A stretch of 64,000 nt of DNA from Salinadaptatus halalkaliphilus (GTDB lineage: Archaea; Halobacteriota; Halobacteria; Halobacteriales; Natrialbaceae). The notes below the pieces were generated by a model, which ran no database searches, was not told where the DNA came from, and worked only from the letters and a program-made list of their open reading frames with translations. The DNA lies in NCBI RefSeq assembly GCF_006543045.1, contig NZ_RBZW01000066.1, forward strand, positions 28,918-92,917, in the 5' to 3' direction. Positions 17,843 to 26,164 of this stretch are shown one piece after another. How positions within the stretch are numbered: the stretch's first letter is position 1; each line of letters begins with the position of its first letter. A program made the translations under genes and the position numbers.

Positions 17843-18556
17843 ATGCAGCGAGCGATCATCGTCGGTGCGTCCTCGGGGATCGGTGAAGCTCTCGCTCGAG
17901 CGCTCGCCGACGAGGGCTACGAGATCGGATTGGCGGCCCGCCGAACGGAACGAATGCGGGCGATCGGCGACGAACTCCCGACGAAATCCTACGTCGCGAC
18001 GATGGACGTAACGGACACCGACGACGCCCGCGAGGGGTTCGTCGAGTTGGCCGAGGCGATGGGCTCGGTCGATCTGGTCGTCGTCAACGCCGGCGTCGCA
18101 CCGCTCAACCGCGATCTCGAGTGGGAGCCCGAACGCGAGACGATCGACGTCAACGTCCGGGGCTTTACGGCCATCGCGACGGCTGCGATGGACTACTTTG
18201 ACTCCCAGGGTGGGGGCCACCTCGTCGGTATCTCCTCCGTCGGCGCACTCCTCGGGAATCCAAGTGCACCGGCTTACAGCGCCTCCAAGGCGTTCGTCTC
18301 GCGGTACCTCGAGGGACTCCGGTCCCGACAGGCCCGCCGCGAGACGGACGTGACGATCACGACCATCGAACCCGGGTTCGTCGATACCGAGCTCTCCTAC
18401 GGCTCGTTTTGGGAGTGCTCGCCCGAGACGGCAGCGAGCCAGATTGCTCGAGCGATCCAAACGCAGAAATCCCACGCCTACGTGACGCGTCGCTGGCGAC
18501 TCGTCGCGTGGGTCCTAATGGCACTTCCCGAACCCGTGCTTCGGCGGCTCCTCTGA
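17843..18556 (+). CDS. short-chain dehydrogenase/reductase
   Basis: A 237-residue classical SDR. The Rossmann glycine motif is VGASSGIGEALA (7-18), the NAG motif is VVVNAGVAP, and the catalytic set is Ser (ISSVGALLG), Tyr and Lys (YSASKAF). An Arg pair after the second strand (AARRTER) suggests NADPH preference. Substrate unknown. The start at 17843 gives the standard family N-terminus. The stop codon is the first three bases of a truncated family-A palindrome (TGATACGG). Confidence 0.88.
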   Translation: MQRAIIVGASSGIGEALARALADEGYEIGLAARRTERMRAIGDELPTKSYVATMDVTDTDDAREGFVELAEAMGSVDLVVVNAGVAPLNRDLEWEPERETIDVNVRGFTAIATAAMDYFDSQGGGHLVGISSVGALLGNPSAPAYSASKAFVSRYLEGLRSRQARRETDVTITTIEPGFVDTELSYGSFWECSPETAASQIARAIQTQKSHAYVTRRWRLVAWVLMALPEPVLRRLL

Positions 18557-18590
18557 TACGGACTACTGACAGTACCGGTATGTCCGCGAG
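18554..18590. repeat. palindromic repeat family A, truncated copy
   Basis: TGATACGGACTACTGACAGT followed by a small dyad (GACAGTACCGGTATGTC) replaces the full 86-bp element. The TGA is the stop of the SDR gene. It lies between convergent genes. Confidence 0.5.
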
Positions 18591-18678
18591 CGCCCTGTGA
18601 GTGAGTCGTGAGCCCGGCTCGAGTCGGAGTCGAGGACGAAAAGCCCTCGCAGAATCACTTGTATCGGACAACGAGGGG

Positions 18679-19152
18679 TTAGCTGCGGTCGTCCGTGATC
18701 TCGGCGTCGACCGAATCGAACCGGTCGAACGCGTCTTCTGTGAGCTCGCCGGTCGTCTCGACGATGTCGGCCCACGCCTCGTTGTCCGGTGCGATGTCGA
18801 GCAGGCGTGCGATCTTCATGATCGAAAGGTGATAGACACGCTGTCGACCCGGCGCTTCCTCCCAGATAACCACGTTACAGGGAAAGAGCCCACCCATACG
18901 CAGCGTCTCGTCCAACGCCCGATCCGCGATTTCGGGGTTGCACGCCCCGAGGACGTAGTAGGGGTCTCGGTCCGCATCGACCTTCTCGTTTAATAGTTCC
19001 GCTGGCGAGAACTCGACGGGGATGCCGAAACCGACGTCCTCACAAACCTCTCGGACGTGTTCGATCGCTTCCTCGTGGTCCATCTCGAGGACGGCCTGTT
19101 TCTCGCCGACATCGTCGGGATCGATCGTCGTTGGATCGATTGGCAAACGCAT
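18679..19152 (-). CDS. DUF302-family protein
   Basis: A 157-residue soluble protein of the DUF302 family. The recognisable core is a V-E-F-S start to an amphipathic strand, YYVLGACNPEIADRALD, and the GLFPCNVVIWEE strand with a conserved Cys. Family function is not established; some members are linked to redox or metal responses. It is convergent with the SDR gene and tandem with the cupredoxin lipoprotein upstream. Confidence 0.75.
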   Translation of the reverse strand: MRLPIDPTTIDPDDVGEKQAVLEMDHEEAIEHVREVCEDVGFGIPVEFSPAELLNEKVDADRDPYYVLGACNPEIADRALDETLRMGGLFPCNVVIWEEAPGRQRVYHLSIMKIARLLDIAPDNEAWADIVETTGELTEDAFDRFDSVDAEITDDRS

Positions 19153-19265
19153 ACGGGAGCGTTCGACTGCCGGACTCTTAACCTGTGGCCCCGGCGGCTG
19201 TCGTAGCCACTGCAGTGGTGGGTACCCGATCGCACGACGAATGCACGGCTCGGAGCGAGTGACAG

Positions 19266-19985
19266 TTAGTTCTCGTCGTTACCGTTTTCGTCGTCACCGT
19301 TGCCGTTACCGTTTTCACCGTTCTCGTCGCCGTTACCGTTCTCTTCGTCGCCGTTGCCGTTCTCTTCGTCGCCGTTGCCGTTTTCACCGTTCTCGTCGTC
19401 CGCCGCGTCCTCATCCTCACCGTTTTCGCCCTCGACGACTTCGATATCACCAATCATGGTCGTCGAGTGGGGTTCACAGACGTACTGGGTCATCTCGTCG
19501 GTGACCTCGTCGATCTCGAGTGTCTGGGTCTCGCCTTCCTCGTCCATGATCTCGGTTTCGTAGTCGTCGACGACCTCGTCGTCGTCGTCCCAGATTTCGA
19601 TGTTGTGGTTGGCACCGTCGGCGTTCTCCCAGGTAATCTCGTAGGATTCTCCTCCCTGCAGGGTGAGCGTTGGGTTCTCCTCGTCGGCGATCTCGTCGGG
19701 TTCGACGCCCATCCAAGCCTGGGTTTCGCCGTCGAGCATGATCTCCGTCTCGGGATCGATTGGCTCCTCGTCGCCGTCGGCTTCGTCGTCGTCCGGCTCC
19801 GTTTCCTCATCGGGATCGTCCTCTTCCGCGGGATCTTCCTCGTCTGGATCGTCGGGCTCTGCGGGATCTTCCTCCTCGTCTTCGTCGCCTGGCCCACCAT
19901 TACAACCAGCGACGAGTGTCGCGGCCCCAGTCGCACCGGCGAGTTTCAGAATCGTTCGACGTGACATCGGATCTGTTTGTCGCAT
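19266..19985 (-). CDS. cupredoxin-domain Tat lipoprotein with low-complexity tails
   Basis: A 239-residue lipoprotein (SRRTILK Tat motif, lipobox with Cys near residue 28). A long Asp/Glu/Pro spacer comes first, then one plastocyanin-like domain (about 85-190). The type-1 copper ligands are visible: His in GANHNIEIW and the Cys-His-Met set in YVCEPHSTTMIGDIEV. It is therefore probably a halocyanin-like electron carrier at the cell surface. The C-terminus is a Gly/Asn/Glu repeat tail coded by 21-bp DNA repeats. The start at 19985 is chosen; the ATG at 19967, just before the twin arginines, is equally possible. Confidence 0.8.
   Translation of the reverse strand: MRQTDPMSRRTILKLAGATGAATLVAGCNGGPGDEDEEEDPAEPDDPDEEDPAEEDDPDEETEPDDDEADGDEEPIDPETEIMLDGETQAWMGVEPDEIADEENPTLTLQGGESYEITWENADGANHNIEIWDDDDEVVDDYETEIMDEEGETQTLEIDEVTDEMTQYVCEPHSTTMIGDIEVVEGENGEDEDAADDENGENGNGDEENGNGDEENGNGDENGENGNGNGDDENGNDEN
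19327..19384 (-). repeat. 21-bp tandem repeat coding the Gly/Asn/Glu tail
   Basis: About 2.7 units of 21 bp (plus strand TCGCCGTTGCCGTTCTCTTC plus G, nearly identical) encode the heptad-like ENGNGDE repeats of the cupredoxin protein's tail. Similar shorter units flank it. Such in-frame repeats change copy number easily. Confidence 0.75.
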
Positions 19986-20210
19986 ACGCGCCGCTTCAAT
20001 TTCCAACGGGTTAAGTTACATCTGGGACATTATTGACCGTCACGGATTTTGAATGTAGTAAAGTAGAGGACATCTATAGATAACCCTTCATTTATTTTCG
20101 AAGCGTGTGGTTATAAATGAGGAGCGGTACCAATACACACTATTTGCTCTTGGGACGGACTGTCAGGCGACACGTGTCGGCCCGGGCTATCGATTGTGAC
20201 GAGTAAATCG

Positions 20211-20285
20211 CCTCGGGGTCAAGTGGTTCGAGAATCAGAGATTCTCGTCATCACGGAAATCGAAGATTTCCGTACGACCCCGAGG
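20211..20285 (-). ncRNA. putative omega-RNA/right-end structure of the broken tnpB element
   Basis: Immediately 3' of tnpB on the minus strand. An outer stem (CCTCGGGGTC at 20211-20220 with GACCCCGAGG at 20276-20285) encloses two perfect hairpins with 3-base loops. The first is CGAGAATC/GATTCTCG (20229-20247) and the second ACGGAAATC/GATTTCCGT (20253-20273). IS200/IS605 elements carry the TnpB guide RNA at this position. The same two-hairpin layout appears at the 3' end of the second tnpB here. That this RNA is made is an inference. Confidence 0.55.
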
Positions 20286-20305
20286 CTTTCGCGTGGACTC
20301 CCGTT

Positions 20306-21689
20306 CTATGCCTCAACAGAGGTAGGGGGTACGTACTCCCCGCTCACGTTCAGCGTCCCGCGATTCAAGCGCACATCTACGGGTGCGCCTCCATCGTCTG
20401 CATTTTGCCGACGACGGAGATACTGCAAACCGATGTTCTTGGAAGCGTTGTAGTCGGCGTGGTTCTCATACCCACACTGGTGACACTCGAACGACTCTCC
20501 GTCACGGTTATCGTCGTGGGTAAACCCACACGTCGAGCAACGCTTCGACGTGTTGCGTGGGTCAACCTGCACGGCTTCGATCCCGTGTTCTTCGGCCTTG
20601 TATTCGACGTACTCGGAGAGGCGTCGGAACGCCCAGACGTGTTGCCACGTTGCCTCAGGAATATTCTCCCGAATGTGGGTTAAGTCCTCGAACACGATGT
20701 GCGAACAGTCGTTCTCGACGGCTTCCTCAATAAGTTCGTTCGCCACCGTGTGCAGGTATATCTCGAACCGCCCGTACTCTTTCTGCCCGACTGATTCAAT
20801 GTTCTCGTGGGCGTGTCGAGACCCACACTGCTGAAGCGAGCCACGACGTTTCTCGTACTCTCGTCGCCAATGGTTGAACTCGTCTGCCGACCAGAATCGC
20901 CCCGTCGAAGCGACAGCGAGGTTGTTCACGCCCAAATCCACACCAAGGACTGTTCTGTGCTTGGACTCGGATTCAGACGTTCTCTCATATACTTCGACTT
21001 TCCGCATCGAAGCGTGGAGATACCAGTCACCGTCCCGATGTTGTAAGTGCGCCATTCGAAACTCGAAATCCTCATCGGAGACGTACTTCGTGGGTGGCGT
21101 CGCCGAGTCGTCGGGGAGGATGTAGTCGCACTCGACACGCCCGTCTACGGTCGAAAGAGAAACGTGGTCGCGGTGGAACGTCGCACTCCGCTTGTCGTAG
21201 ACCGCGCTATCAGCAGAAAAGTGCGGTTGTGACGTGTTCTCGCCACGTTTGAGGCGTTCGACGCCGCTTTTGACGGCTTCGACCGCCCTGCGAATCCCTT
21301 TCTGGACGAGGTTCGCGGTTAGGTCGGTTTCGTCGCGGAGTCGGTCGTAGAGGGCGCGTTCGGCTTTGGCTTTCGAGGTGACGTGGTAGCCGTCGTCGTC
21401 ACCAGAAACGCACGCGTTTCTGGTTGGCAGCCAGATTCCTTAATGAATTAGCTAAGTTCTGGGAATAGTCCAGCGTCATTTGTGGGCAGTTAGAACCTGC
21501 AGTGGGACTACATCATACAGTCATTCCCAATACTTCTCTTGATCACTACGGAATCTGGCGACGCCCGTGCCAGCACCACTCGCTCGCGGTGTTGGCACAG
21601 TGTTTGAACTGCTCGACAGTCTCTCGAAGGAAATCCTCAGTTCCTTCGGGAGTGTCGAGTTTGATGACGGCGGTACGACGGTATTCCAC
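20306..21689 (-). pseudogene. tnpB: tnpB (IS200/IS605-type OrfB), interrupted
   Basis: The C-terminal 378 codons (20306-21439) are one open frame with all RuvC-type residues: Asp in GVDLGVNNLA, Glu in VFEDLTHI, Asp in HADYNASKN. The zinc finger CSTCG/CHQCG is also present. The N-terminus is found separately on the same strand: a GTG at 21689 opens VEYRRTAVIKLDTPEG and runs to CANTASEWCWHG before a TAG at 21546. The two parts would join as WCWHG-DDGYHV if about 130-160 bp between them were removed. The gene therefore cannot make full TnpB. Internal initiation at 21055 could give only a C-terminal piece. Confidence 0.85.
21430..21559. mobile_element. small inverted-repeat insertion (MITE-like) inside tnpB
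   Basis: The extra DNA splitting tnpB is bounded by perfect 10-bp inverted repeats, GCCAGATTCC (21430-21439) and GGAATCTGGC (21550-21559), 130 bp end to end. It is more AT-rich than its surroundings and holds no gene. Just beside it lies another dyad, ACCAGAAACGC-AC-GCGTTTCTGGT (21401-21424), which also falls in the part not expected in intact tnpB, so the whole insert may be about 160 bp. No clear target duplication is seen. Confidence 0.55.
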
Positions 21690-21781
21690 TGTAATTTCAC
21701 ATACAATACTGATGTTACTTACACATTTGGGAGTCAGCCTGCCATCGTGACGTGGTTTGTGTCATTGAGTGTCGGCTTCCT

Positions 21782-21802
21782 CCCCGACCTCAAGGGTCGG
21801 GG
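21782..21802. repeat. hairpin typical of IS200/IS605 element ends
   Basis: CCCCGACC-TCAAG-GGTCGGGG, an 8-bp perfect stem with a 5-base loop, lies 93 bases beyond the tnpB start. Subterminal hairpins of this kind mark the ends recognised in IS200/IS605 transposition; this one may be the left end of the broken element or the relic of another. Confidence 0.4.
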
Positions 21803-21843
21803 CATCCGCCTCGTACCGCCTGTGAAACGATCTGCAATCGAGA

Positions 21844-22011
21844 TTAGTCGCCGAGTAATTCGTCCCCACCATCGGGGTTGGGATCCGCTACAATGCCGTC
21901 TTGTCTCCCTAAGACACGAGCGTGTGGCGCACAGACGGTTCGGTTGTCCCCCCAGGGAATGTGTAACTCGACGACCGCCGCCCGATCACACCCCTCCTCG
22001 GTACACTCCAT
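21844..22011 (-). CDS. small zinc-finger-like protein
   Basis: A 55-residue frame read directly from the sequence. It starts MECTEEGCDRAAVVELHIPW and goes on to VCAPHARVLG, giving a C-x4-C ... C-x2-H set that could bind one zinc ion. Small single-knuckle proteins of this size are abundant in haloarchaea and mostly of unknown function. It begins 51 bases after the stop of the DUF456 gene on the same strand and is probably co-transcribed with it. Its codon usage is normal for the genome except the C-terminal LL near the IS remnant. Confidence 0.6.
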   Translation of the reverse strand: MECTEEGCDRAAVVELHIPWGDNRTVCAPHARVLGRQDGIVADPNPDGGDELLGD

Positions 22012-22062
22012 ACCCGAATCTACGTCGCCATCGAACTCAGTGTTTGGGTCCCAATCACACGA

Positions 22063-22548
22063 TCAGAGCACGAAGACCGCGACGACGAATCCAAGCAGTA
22101 TCGTCGCCGTCAACAGCACCTGTACTGCCGTCGACGCGAGGATACCGATCGTGGCGTACAGCGCCGACTGTGCGCTCTGATCCAGGTCGCCGTTGCGGAC
22201 GTACTCGAGGACGAAGACGGTCCCGAAGAGTCCGACGAGCAGTCCGACTGGCCCGGTAACGATCATGAGCACGATGGCGACGACGGCTGCGCTCGCGGTC
22301 GTCGTCCACGACGCGCCGCCGGCTTTCGCGGCGATCGAACCGCCCAAAAACTCCACCGCCAGCGCGAAGAGGCCAAGCCCCGTCAGGACGACGAGCGTAC
22401 CCGTTCCAGGCTCGGTAAAGCCGGAGGACCACCAGTAGCAGTAGAGCCCGGATAGCGAGAGCGCTCCGCCGGGAACGAGCGGGATCACCGTCCCGACGAC
22501 GCCGCCGACGAGCAACGCCAGCGCCAGCAGCGTCATGGCTTCGACCAT
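22063..22548 (-). CDS. DUF456-family membrane protein
   Basis: A 161-residue integral membrane protein with about five hydrophobic segments and the DUF456 signature: the N-terminal GGVVGTVIPLVPGGALSLSG loop and a later glycine-rich GPVGLLVGLFGTVFVLEY. The function of the family is unknown. The ATG at 22548 (MVEAMTLL) is preferred because it directly precedes the first membrane segment; an in-frame ATG at 22575 would add nine residues. Confidence 0.78.
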   Translation of the reverse strand: MVEAMTLLALALLVGGVVGTVIPLVPGGALSLSGLYCYWWSSGFTEPGTGTLVVLTGLGLFALAVEFLGGSIAAKAGGASWTTTASAAVVAIVLMIVTGPVGLLVGLFGTVFVLEYVRNGDLDQSAQSALYATIGILASTAVQVLLTATILLGFVVAVFVL

Positions 22549-22630
22549 ACGTAAACTGACGGCGTATCGAGGCAAAGACCTGTTGTTCGTCTCTCTCTCT
22601 GGCTTTCGAGTGGATCGACCGTGATGACGG

Positions 22631-23287
22631 TCACCCCGACCGACGACGAATCAACAACCCGACGACGACCACGACACCGCCGCCGGCAGCGACGATCATC
22701 GCGGCCGGGACCAACAGCAACGCCGCCGTCCCCGAGTTGGATCCGTGCTCGGGCGCCACCGCGTAGTACGTGCCGTCGTCCTCGACGATCGGCGTCGCCG
22801 TGGGACCTCCTTCGGCCTCGACCAGTTCGCCGGTTTCGATCGCCGCTCGAGCGGGTTCGGATGCGTCCTCGAGCGGGACGGCGAGTTCGTCGGCGACGGA
22901 TTCGCCAGTGCGCTCGGTGACGGTCAGCGTGACCGAGTCCCCGTCGACGCTCGCGGTGTACTCGTAGAGCGTCCCCTCGAGAAGGATGAAGTCGTACGTT
23001 TCGAACGCGAAAAATCCGGACGAGGCGTTCGGCGCGGTGCCCTCGTAGCTTCCCTCGACGGCTGCGGTTTCGAACGCCTCGCGCGTTTCGTTCCCGATCG
23101 AACTGCCGTGCTGTGCATCGTAGACCTCCGGCGCGACCGTCAGCTCTTCGACGTCGGTTTCGGGATCGAACTCCGTCGCCGAGAGCGATGGAATACCGCC
23201 AACTCCGGCGGCGCTACACGCGACCAGCGATGCGACGACGACGAGACAGCTCCCGAGAGCGATGCGTCGATGGAGGGCGGGGGGCAT
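22631..23287 (-). CDS. secreted, membrane-anchored protein of unknown function
   Basis: A 218-residue protein with an N-terminal export signal (7-30, hydrophobic, ending in ACSAAG and possibly lipid-modified at Cys24). It has an extracellular domain (about 35-185) rich in Thr/Glu, and a C-terminal membrane anchor followed by RRRSG. The outside domain shows FFAFETYDFILLEGTLYEY and VTLTVTERTGE strands but no known motif. It is divergent from rtcB across a palindromic spacer. Confidence 0.65.
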   Translation of the reverse strand: MPPALHRRIALGSCLVVVASLVACSAAGVGGIPSLSATEFDPETDVEELTVAPEVYDAQHGSSIGNETREAFETAAVEGSYEGTAPNASSGFFAFETYDFILLEGTLYEYTASVDGDSVTLTVTERTGESVADELAVPLEDASEPARAAIETGELVEAEGGPTATPIVEDDGTYYAVAPEHGSNSGTAALLLVPAAMIVAAGGGVVVVVGLLIRRRSG

Positions 23288-23308
23288 ACACCGTCGTTAC
23301 TCGAGAAT

Positions 23309-23343
23309 CCCCATATAGATATTGGATATCTAATATTTGGGGG
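23309..23343. promoter_or_regulatory. palindromic site between the anchored-protein gene and rtcB
   Basis: TAGATAT-TGG-ATATCTA (23316-23332) is a perfect 7-bp inverted repeat inside a CCCC...GGGG frame, lying 22 bases before the leftward start and about 90 before rtcB. Its AT-rich core is where the TATA boxes of both divergent genes could sit, so it looks like a dimeric repressor operator. Confidence 0.45.
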
Positions 23344-23429
23344 ATGGCACGGATCGTGCACCGTCCCCACCCACGACGCCTCGAGGGACAAGACGAACAT
23401 CTTTCATCGTCGCCGACGGACTGTCGAAT

Positions 23430-24896
23430 ATGAGCAATCCCACGTTCGAGGTCGACGACGTCACGCTCGAGCAGGTCCGGGAACACGTCTGGGAGGTTCC
23501 CCAAACGGGAGACATGCGCGTCCCCGCGAGGGTACTCGCCAGCGAGGCCCTGCTGGAGGAGATTTCGGCGGACAAGACGCTCGAGCAGATCACGAATACG
23601 ACCCATCTGCCCGGAATTACCAACCACGCGATCTGTATGCCCGACGGCCACCAGGGCTATGGCTTCCCCGTCGGCGGGGTCGGTGCGCTCGACGCCGAAG
23701 ACGGCTGTATTTCGCCGGGAGCGGTTGGCTACGACATCAATTGCGGCGTCAGAATGATGCGGACGAACCTGACCTACGACGACGTTCGGGGTCACGAGGA
23801 GGAACTCGTCGACTCGCTGTTTACCAACGTTCCGTCGGGGCTCGGCGGCGGCGGCATCGTCGAGGCCGGCGCCGACACCGTCGACGAAATCCTCGCACGC
23901 GGCGTCGACTGGGCCGTCGAGAACGGCCACGCCGTCGCGGACGACCGCTTGCACTGCGAGGACGAGGGAATGCGCGAGGAGGCCGACCCCTCGAAGGTCA
24001 GCCAGAAGGCCAAGGATCGCGGCAAGAACCAGATCGGCTCGCTGGGCTCGGGGAATCATTTCCTCGAGGTCCAGCGCGTGACCGATGTCTTCGACGACGA
24101 GGTCGGCGAGGCGTTCGGCCTCGAGGAGGACCAGATCGTCGTCCTCATCCACTGTGGGTCGCGCGGGCTGGGCCACCAGACGTGTAACGACTACCTGCGC
24201 AAGATCGAGCAGACCCACCAGGGGCTGTTGAACCAGTTACCCGACAAGGAACTCGCGGCCGCGCCAGCGGGCTCACAGCTTGCGGAGGACTACTACGGTG
24301 CGATGAACGCGGCGATCAACTTCGCGTGGGTGAATCGACAGCTGATCATGCACCGCACGCGACAGGTCTTCGAGCGCGTCTTCGAGCGCCCGTGGGAGGA
24401 GATGGAGATGGAACTGCTGTACGACGTGGCCCACAACATCGCGAAGAAGGAGACCCATACGGTTGGCGACGAGAAACGCGAACTCTACGTCCACCGCAAG
24501 GGTGCGACACGAGCGTTCCCCAAGGGCCACCCCGAGGTTCCGAAGGCATATCGCGATGTCGGCCAGCCGGTCATCATCCCCGGCAGCATGGGCGCGGGCA
24601 GCTACGTGCTCCGAGGGGGCGCGAACTCGATGGATCTCACGTTCGGCTCGACCGCCCACGGGGCTGGCAGACTGATGAGCCGCACGCAGGCAAAAAACGA
24701 GTTCTGGGGCGGCGACGTCCAGGACGAACTCGAGGCCCAAGATCAGATCTACGTCAAGGCCCAATCTGGGGCAACCGTCGCTGAAGAGGCGCCGGGCGTC
24801 TACAAGGACGTCGACGAGGTCGTCCGGGTCTCGGACGAACTCGGCATCGGCGACAAGGTCGCGCGGACGTTCCCGGTGTGTAACATCAAGGGCTGA
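23430..24896 (+). CDS. rtcB: RNA ligase RtcB (tRNA-splicing ligase)
   Basis: A 488-residue RtcB. It joins 2',3'-cyclic phosphate and 5'-OH RNA ends with GTP and Mn2+, sealing tRNA exons in archaea. Landmarks: MPDGHQGYGFPVGGVG (70-85), the metal-site Cys105 in YDINCGVRMM, LGSGNHFLEV, HCGSRGLGHQ, and the guanylylated His in STAHGAGRLMSR near residue 412. The ATG at 23430 gives the normal N-terminus. No intein is present, although archaeal rtcB genes sometimes carry one. The stop TGA is the first three bases of a full 86-bp palindrome. Confidence 0.93.
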   Translation: MSNPTFEVDDVTLEQVREHVWEVPQTGDMRVPARVLASEALLEEISADKTLEQITNTTHLPGITNHAICMPDGHQGYGFPVGGVGALDAEDGCISPGAVGYDINCGVRMMRTNLTYDDVRGHEEELVDSLFTNVPSGLGGGGIVEAGADTVDEILARGVDWAVENGHAVADDRLHCEDEGMREEADPSKVSQKAKDRGKNQIGSLGSGNHFLEVQRVTDVFDDEVGEAFGLEEDQIVVLIHCGSRGLGHQTCNDYLRKIEQTHQGLLNQLPDKELAAAPAGSQLAEDYYGAMNAAINFAWVNRQLIMHRTRQVFERVFERPWEEMEMELLYDVAHNIAKKETHTVGDEKRELYVHRKGATRAFPKGHPEVPKAYRDVGQPVIIPGSMGAGSYVLRGGANSMDLTFGSTAHGAGRLMSRTQAKNEFWGGDVQDELEAQDQIYVKAQSGATVAEEAPGVYKDVDEVVRVSDELGIGDKVARTFPVCNIKG

Positions 24897-24979
24897 TACG
24901 GTCTGTTGTACGTCATTGCCGGCACGACCGCCGTCCGGGTCGCGGTTGCGCCGGCAATGACGTACAGTAAACCGTATCA
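24894..24979. repeat. palindromic repeat family A, full 86-bp copy
   Basis: Starts TGATACGG and ends CCGTATCA, with a nearly continuous palindrome centred on a CCGGG/GCGG core. The first three bases are the stop codon of rtcB. It lies between convergent genes, so as RNA it would fold into a long 3' hairpin on either transcript. Confidence 0.8.
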
Positions 24980-25035
24980 GACAGGGAGATGTATCGGCGT
25001 CCCGGTGGGCAGGGAACTCGTTACAGTAGATTGTC

Positions 25036-25710
25036 TCACTCGCGTGTTAGCGACCGGAGAATCGCCAGTAACCCACCGAGTTCGACACTTCCGATGACGA
25101 CTAACGCTCCCGCATCGGAAACTGTCGTCAGCACGTACAACCCGGTAATGGTTCCGAAGGATCCGACGGTCAACAGTCCGAGACCGACGGCCAGCAGTAG
25201 CATCGGTCGCTGTCCGTATCGTCTGTAGCCGCGATAGGCCTGGATCGTAACGAACGCGCCAACGATCGCGGGGAGACCGTTGAGGCCGGCCTCGACCAGC
25301 GACTCGTTCGGCCCGAATGTGTCGATGACTACGAACGGAACGATCAACGTCAGGAGCCCCCCGAGTACCGCGGCTGCGACTGCGCGCCCGCCGTGGCGTT
25401 CGGGCCGGCCGTAGATAGCGTAGAGAATCAACACCAGGCCTGCGAATTGGCTCGAGACCGCGACCGCGTTCGTGACGACCGACGACGCACCGGCGGTCGA
25501 GAACACGATGCTAGCGGACGTACGTACCGTCGACGCTAATGCGATGCCGACTGCCAAAAACAGGACGGATCGCTCCCCTGATCGACGATACCCGCGGTAC
25601 GCCACGAGTGCGATCCAGACACCGACGACGATCGTTGCGAACGCGAGGCCGAACGCAAACAGCCCGACAGCGGTCGAACCGCCTTCGACGGTGATTTCGA
25701 TACCGGTCAT
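25036..25710 (-). CDS. membrane protein with internally duplicated 3-TM unit
   Basis: A 224-residue protein with six to seven membrane segments. Its two halves are related: ALVAYRGYRRSGERSVLFLAVG (first half) matches IQAYRGYRRYGQRPMLLLAVG (second half), each a cytoplasmic YRGYRR loop before a helix. The function is unknown. The start overlaps by 4 bases the stop of the winged-helix regulator gene (ATGA), a pairing often seen for small sensor-like membrane proteins and HTH proteins in haloarchaea. Confidence 0.72.
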   Translation of the reverse strand: MTGIEITVEGGSTAVGLFAFGLAFATIVVGVWIALVAYRGYRRSGERSVLFLAVGIALASTVRTSASIVFSTAGASSVVTNAVAVSSQFAGLVLILYAIYGRPERHGGRAVAAAVLGGLLTLIVPFVVIDTFGPNESLVEAGLNGLPAIVGAFVTIQAYRGYRRYGQRPMLLLAVGLGLLTVGSFGTITGLYVLTTVSDAGALVVIGSVELGGLLAILRSLTRE

Positions 25711-26063
25711 CTGAGTCCCTCGTACAGTTTCGTAAAGCGATCGACGGCGTCGGTCTCGGTCCGCTCGATAGAGACGGCGTAACTGCCATCCTGCAGTTCG
25801 ATCGTCACCTGTTCGAGCCGAGCGGAAAACCGTCGGTAGTGATGGCCGTCGGGGCTGGGGATCTGTTCCTCGTCGATCAAATCGTGTTCCTGCAATCGGT
25901 TGAGCCGACGGTAGACCGTCGGCGGAGAGGCATCACACTCCTCTGCCAGTTCCTCCGCCGACAGCGACTCGACACTGATCGCGGCGAGTATCGAGCGAGC
26001 GTACTCGTCCTCGAGCAGTTCGCCGATCGTCTCGGCGTCCATCTGGTCGCCAGCCTCTCCCAT
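25707..26063 (-). CDS. ArsR-like winged-helix transcriptional regulator
   Basis: A 118-residue DNA-binding protein. The HTH is at about 33-58 (LSAEELAEECDASPPTVYRRLNRLQEHDLI), followed by a winged hairpin with HHYRRFSARLEQV. It is divergent from an ABC-2 exporter operon (26165-28047), which it probably controls, and coupled by overlap to the YRGYRR membrane protein. The ATG at 26063 is used; Met8 at 26042 is an alternative. Confidence 0.8.
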   Translation of the reverse strand: MGEAGDQMDAETIGELLEDEYARSILAAISVESLSAEELAEECDASPPTVYRRLNRLQEHDLIDEEQIPSPDGHHYRRFSARLEQVTIELQDGSYAVSIERTETDAVDRFTKLYEGLR

Positions 26064-26164
26064 CGGTCTCCGGTTGTCTCCCCGACAGAAAATACTCCCG
26101 CAAAGAGTTTCCGAGCCAGAAGCTGTGGGTTCCGAACTAAGATAGTGTCACCCGACGATGGTGT

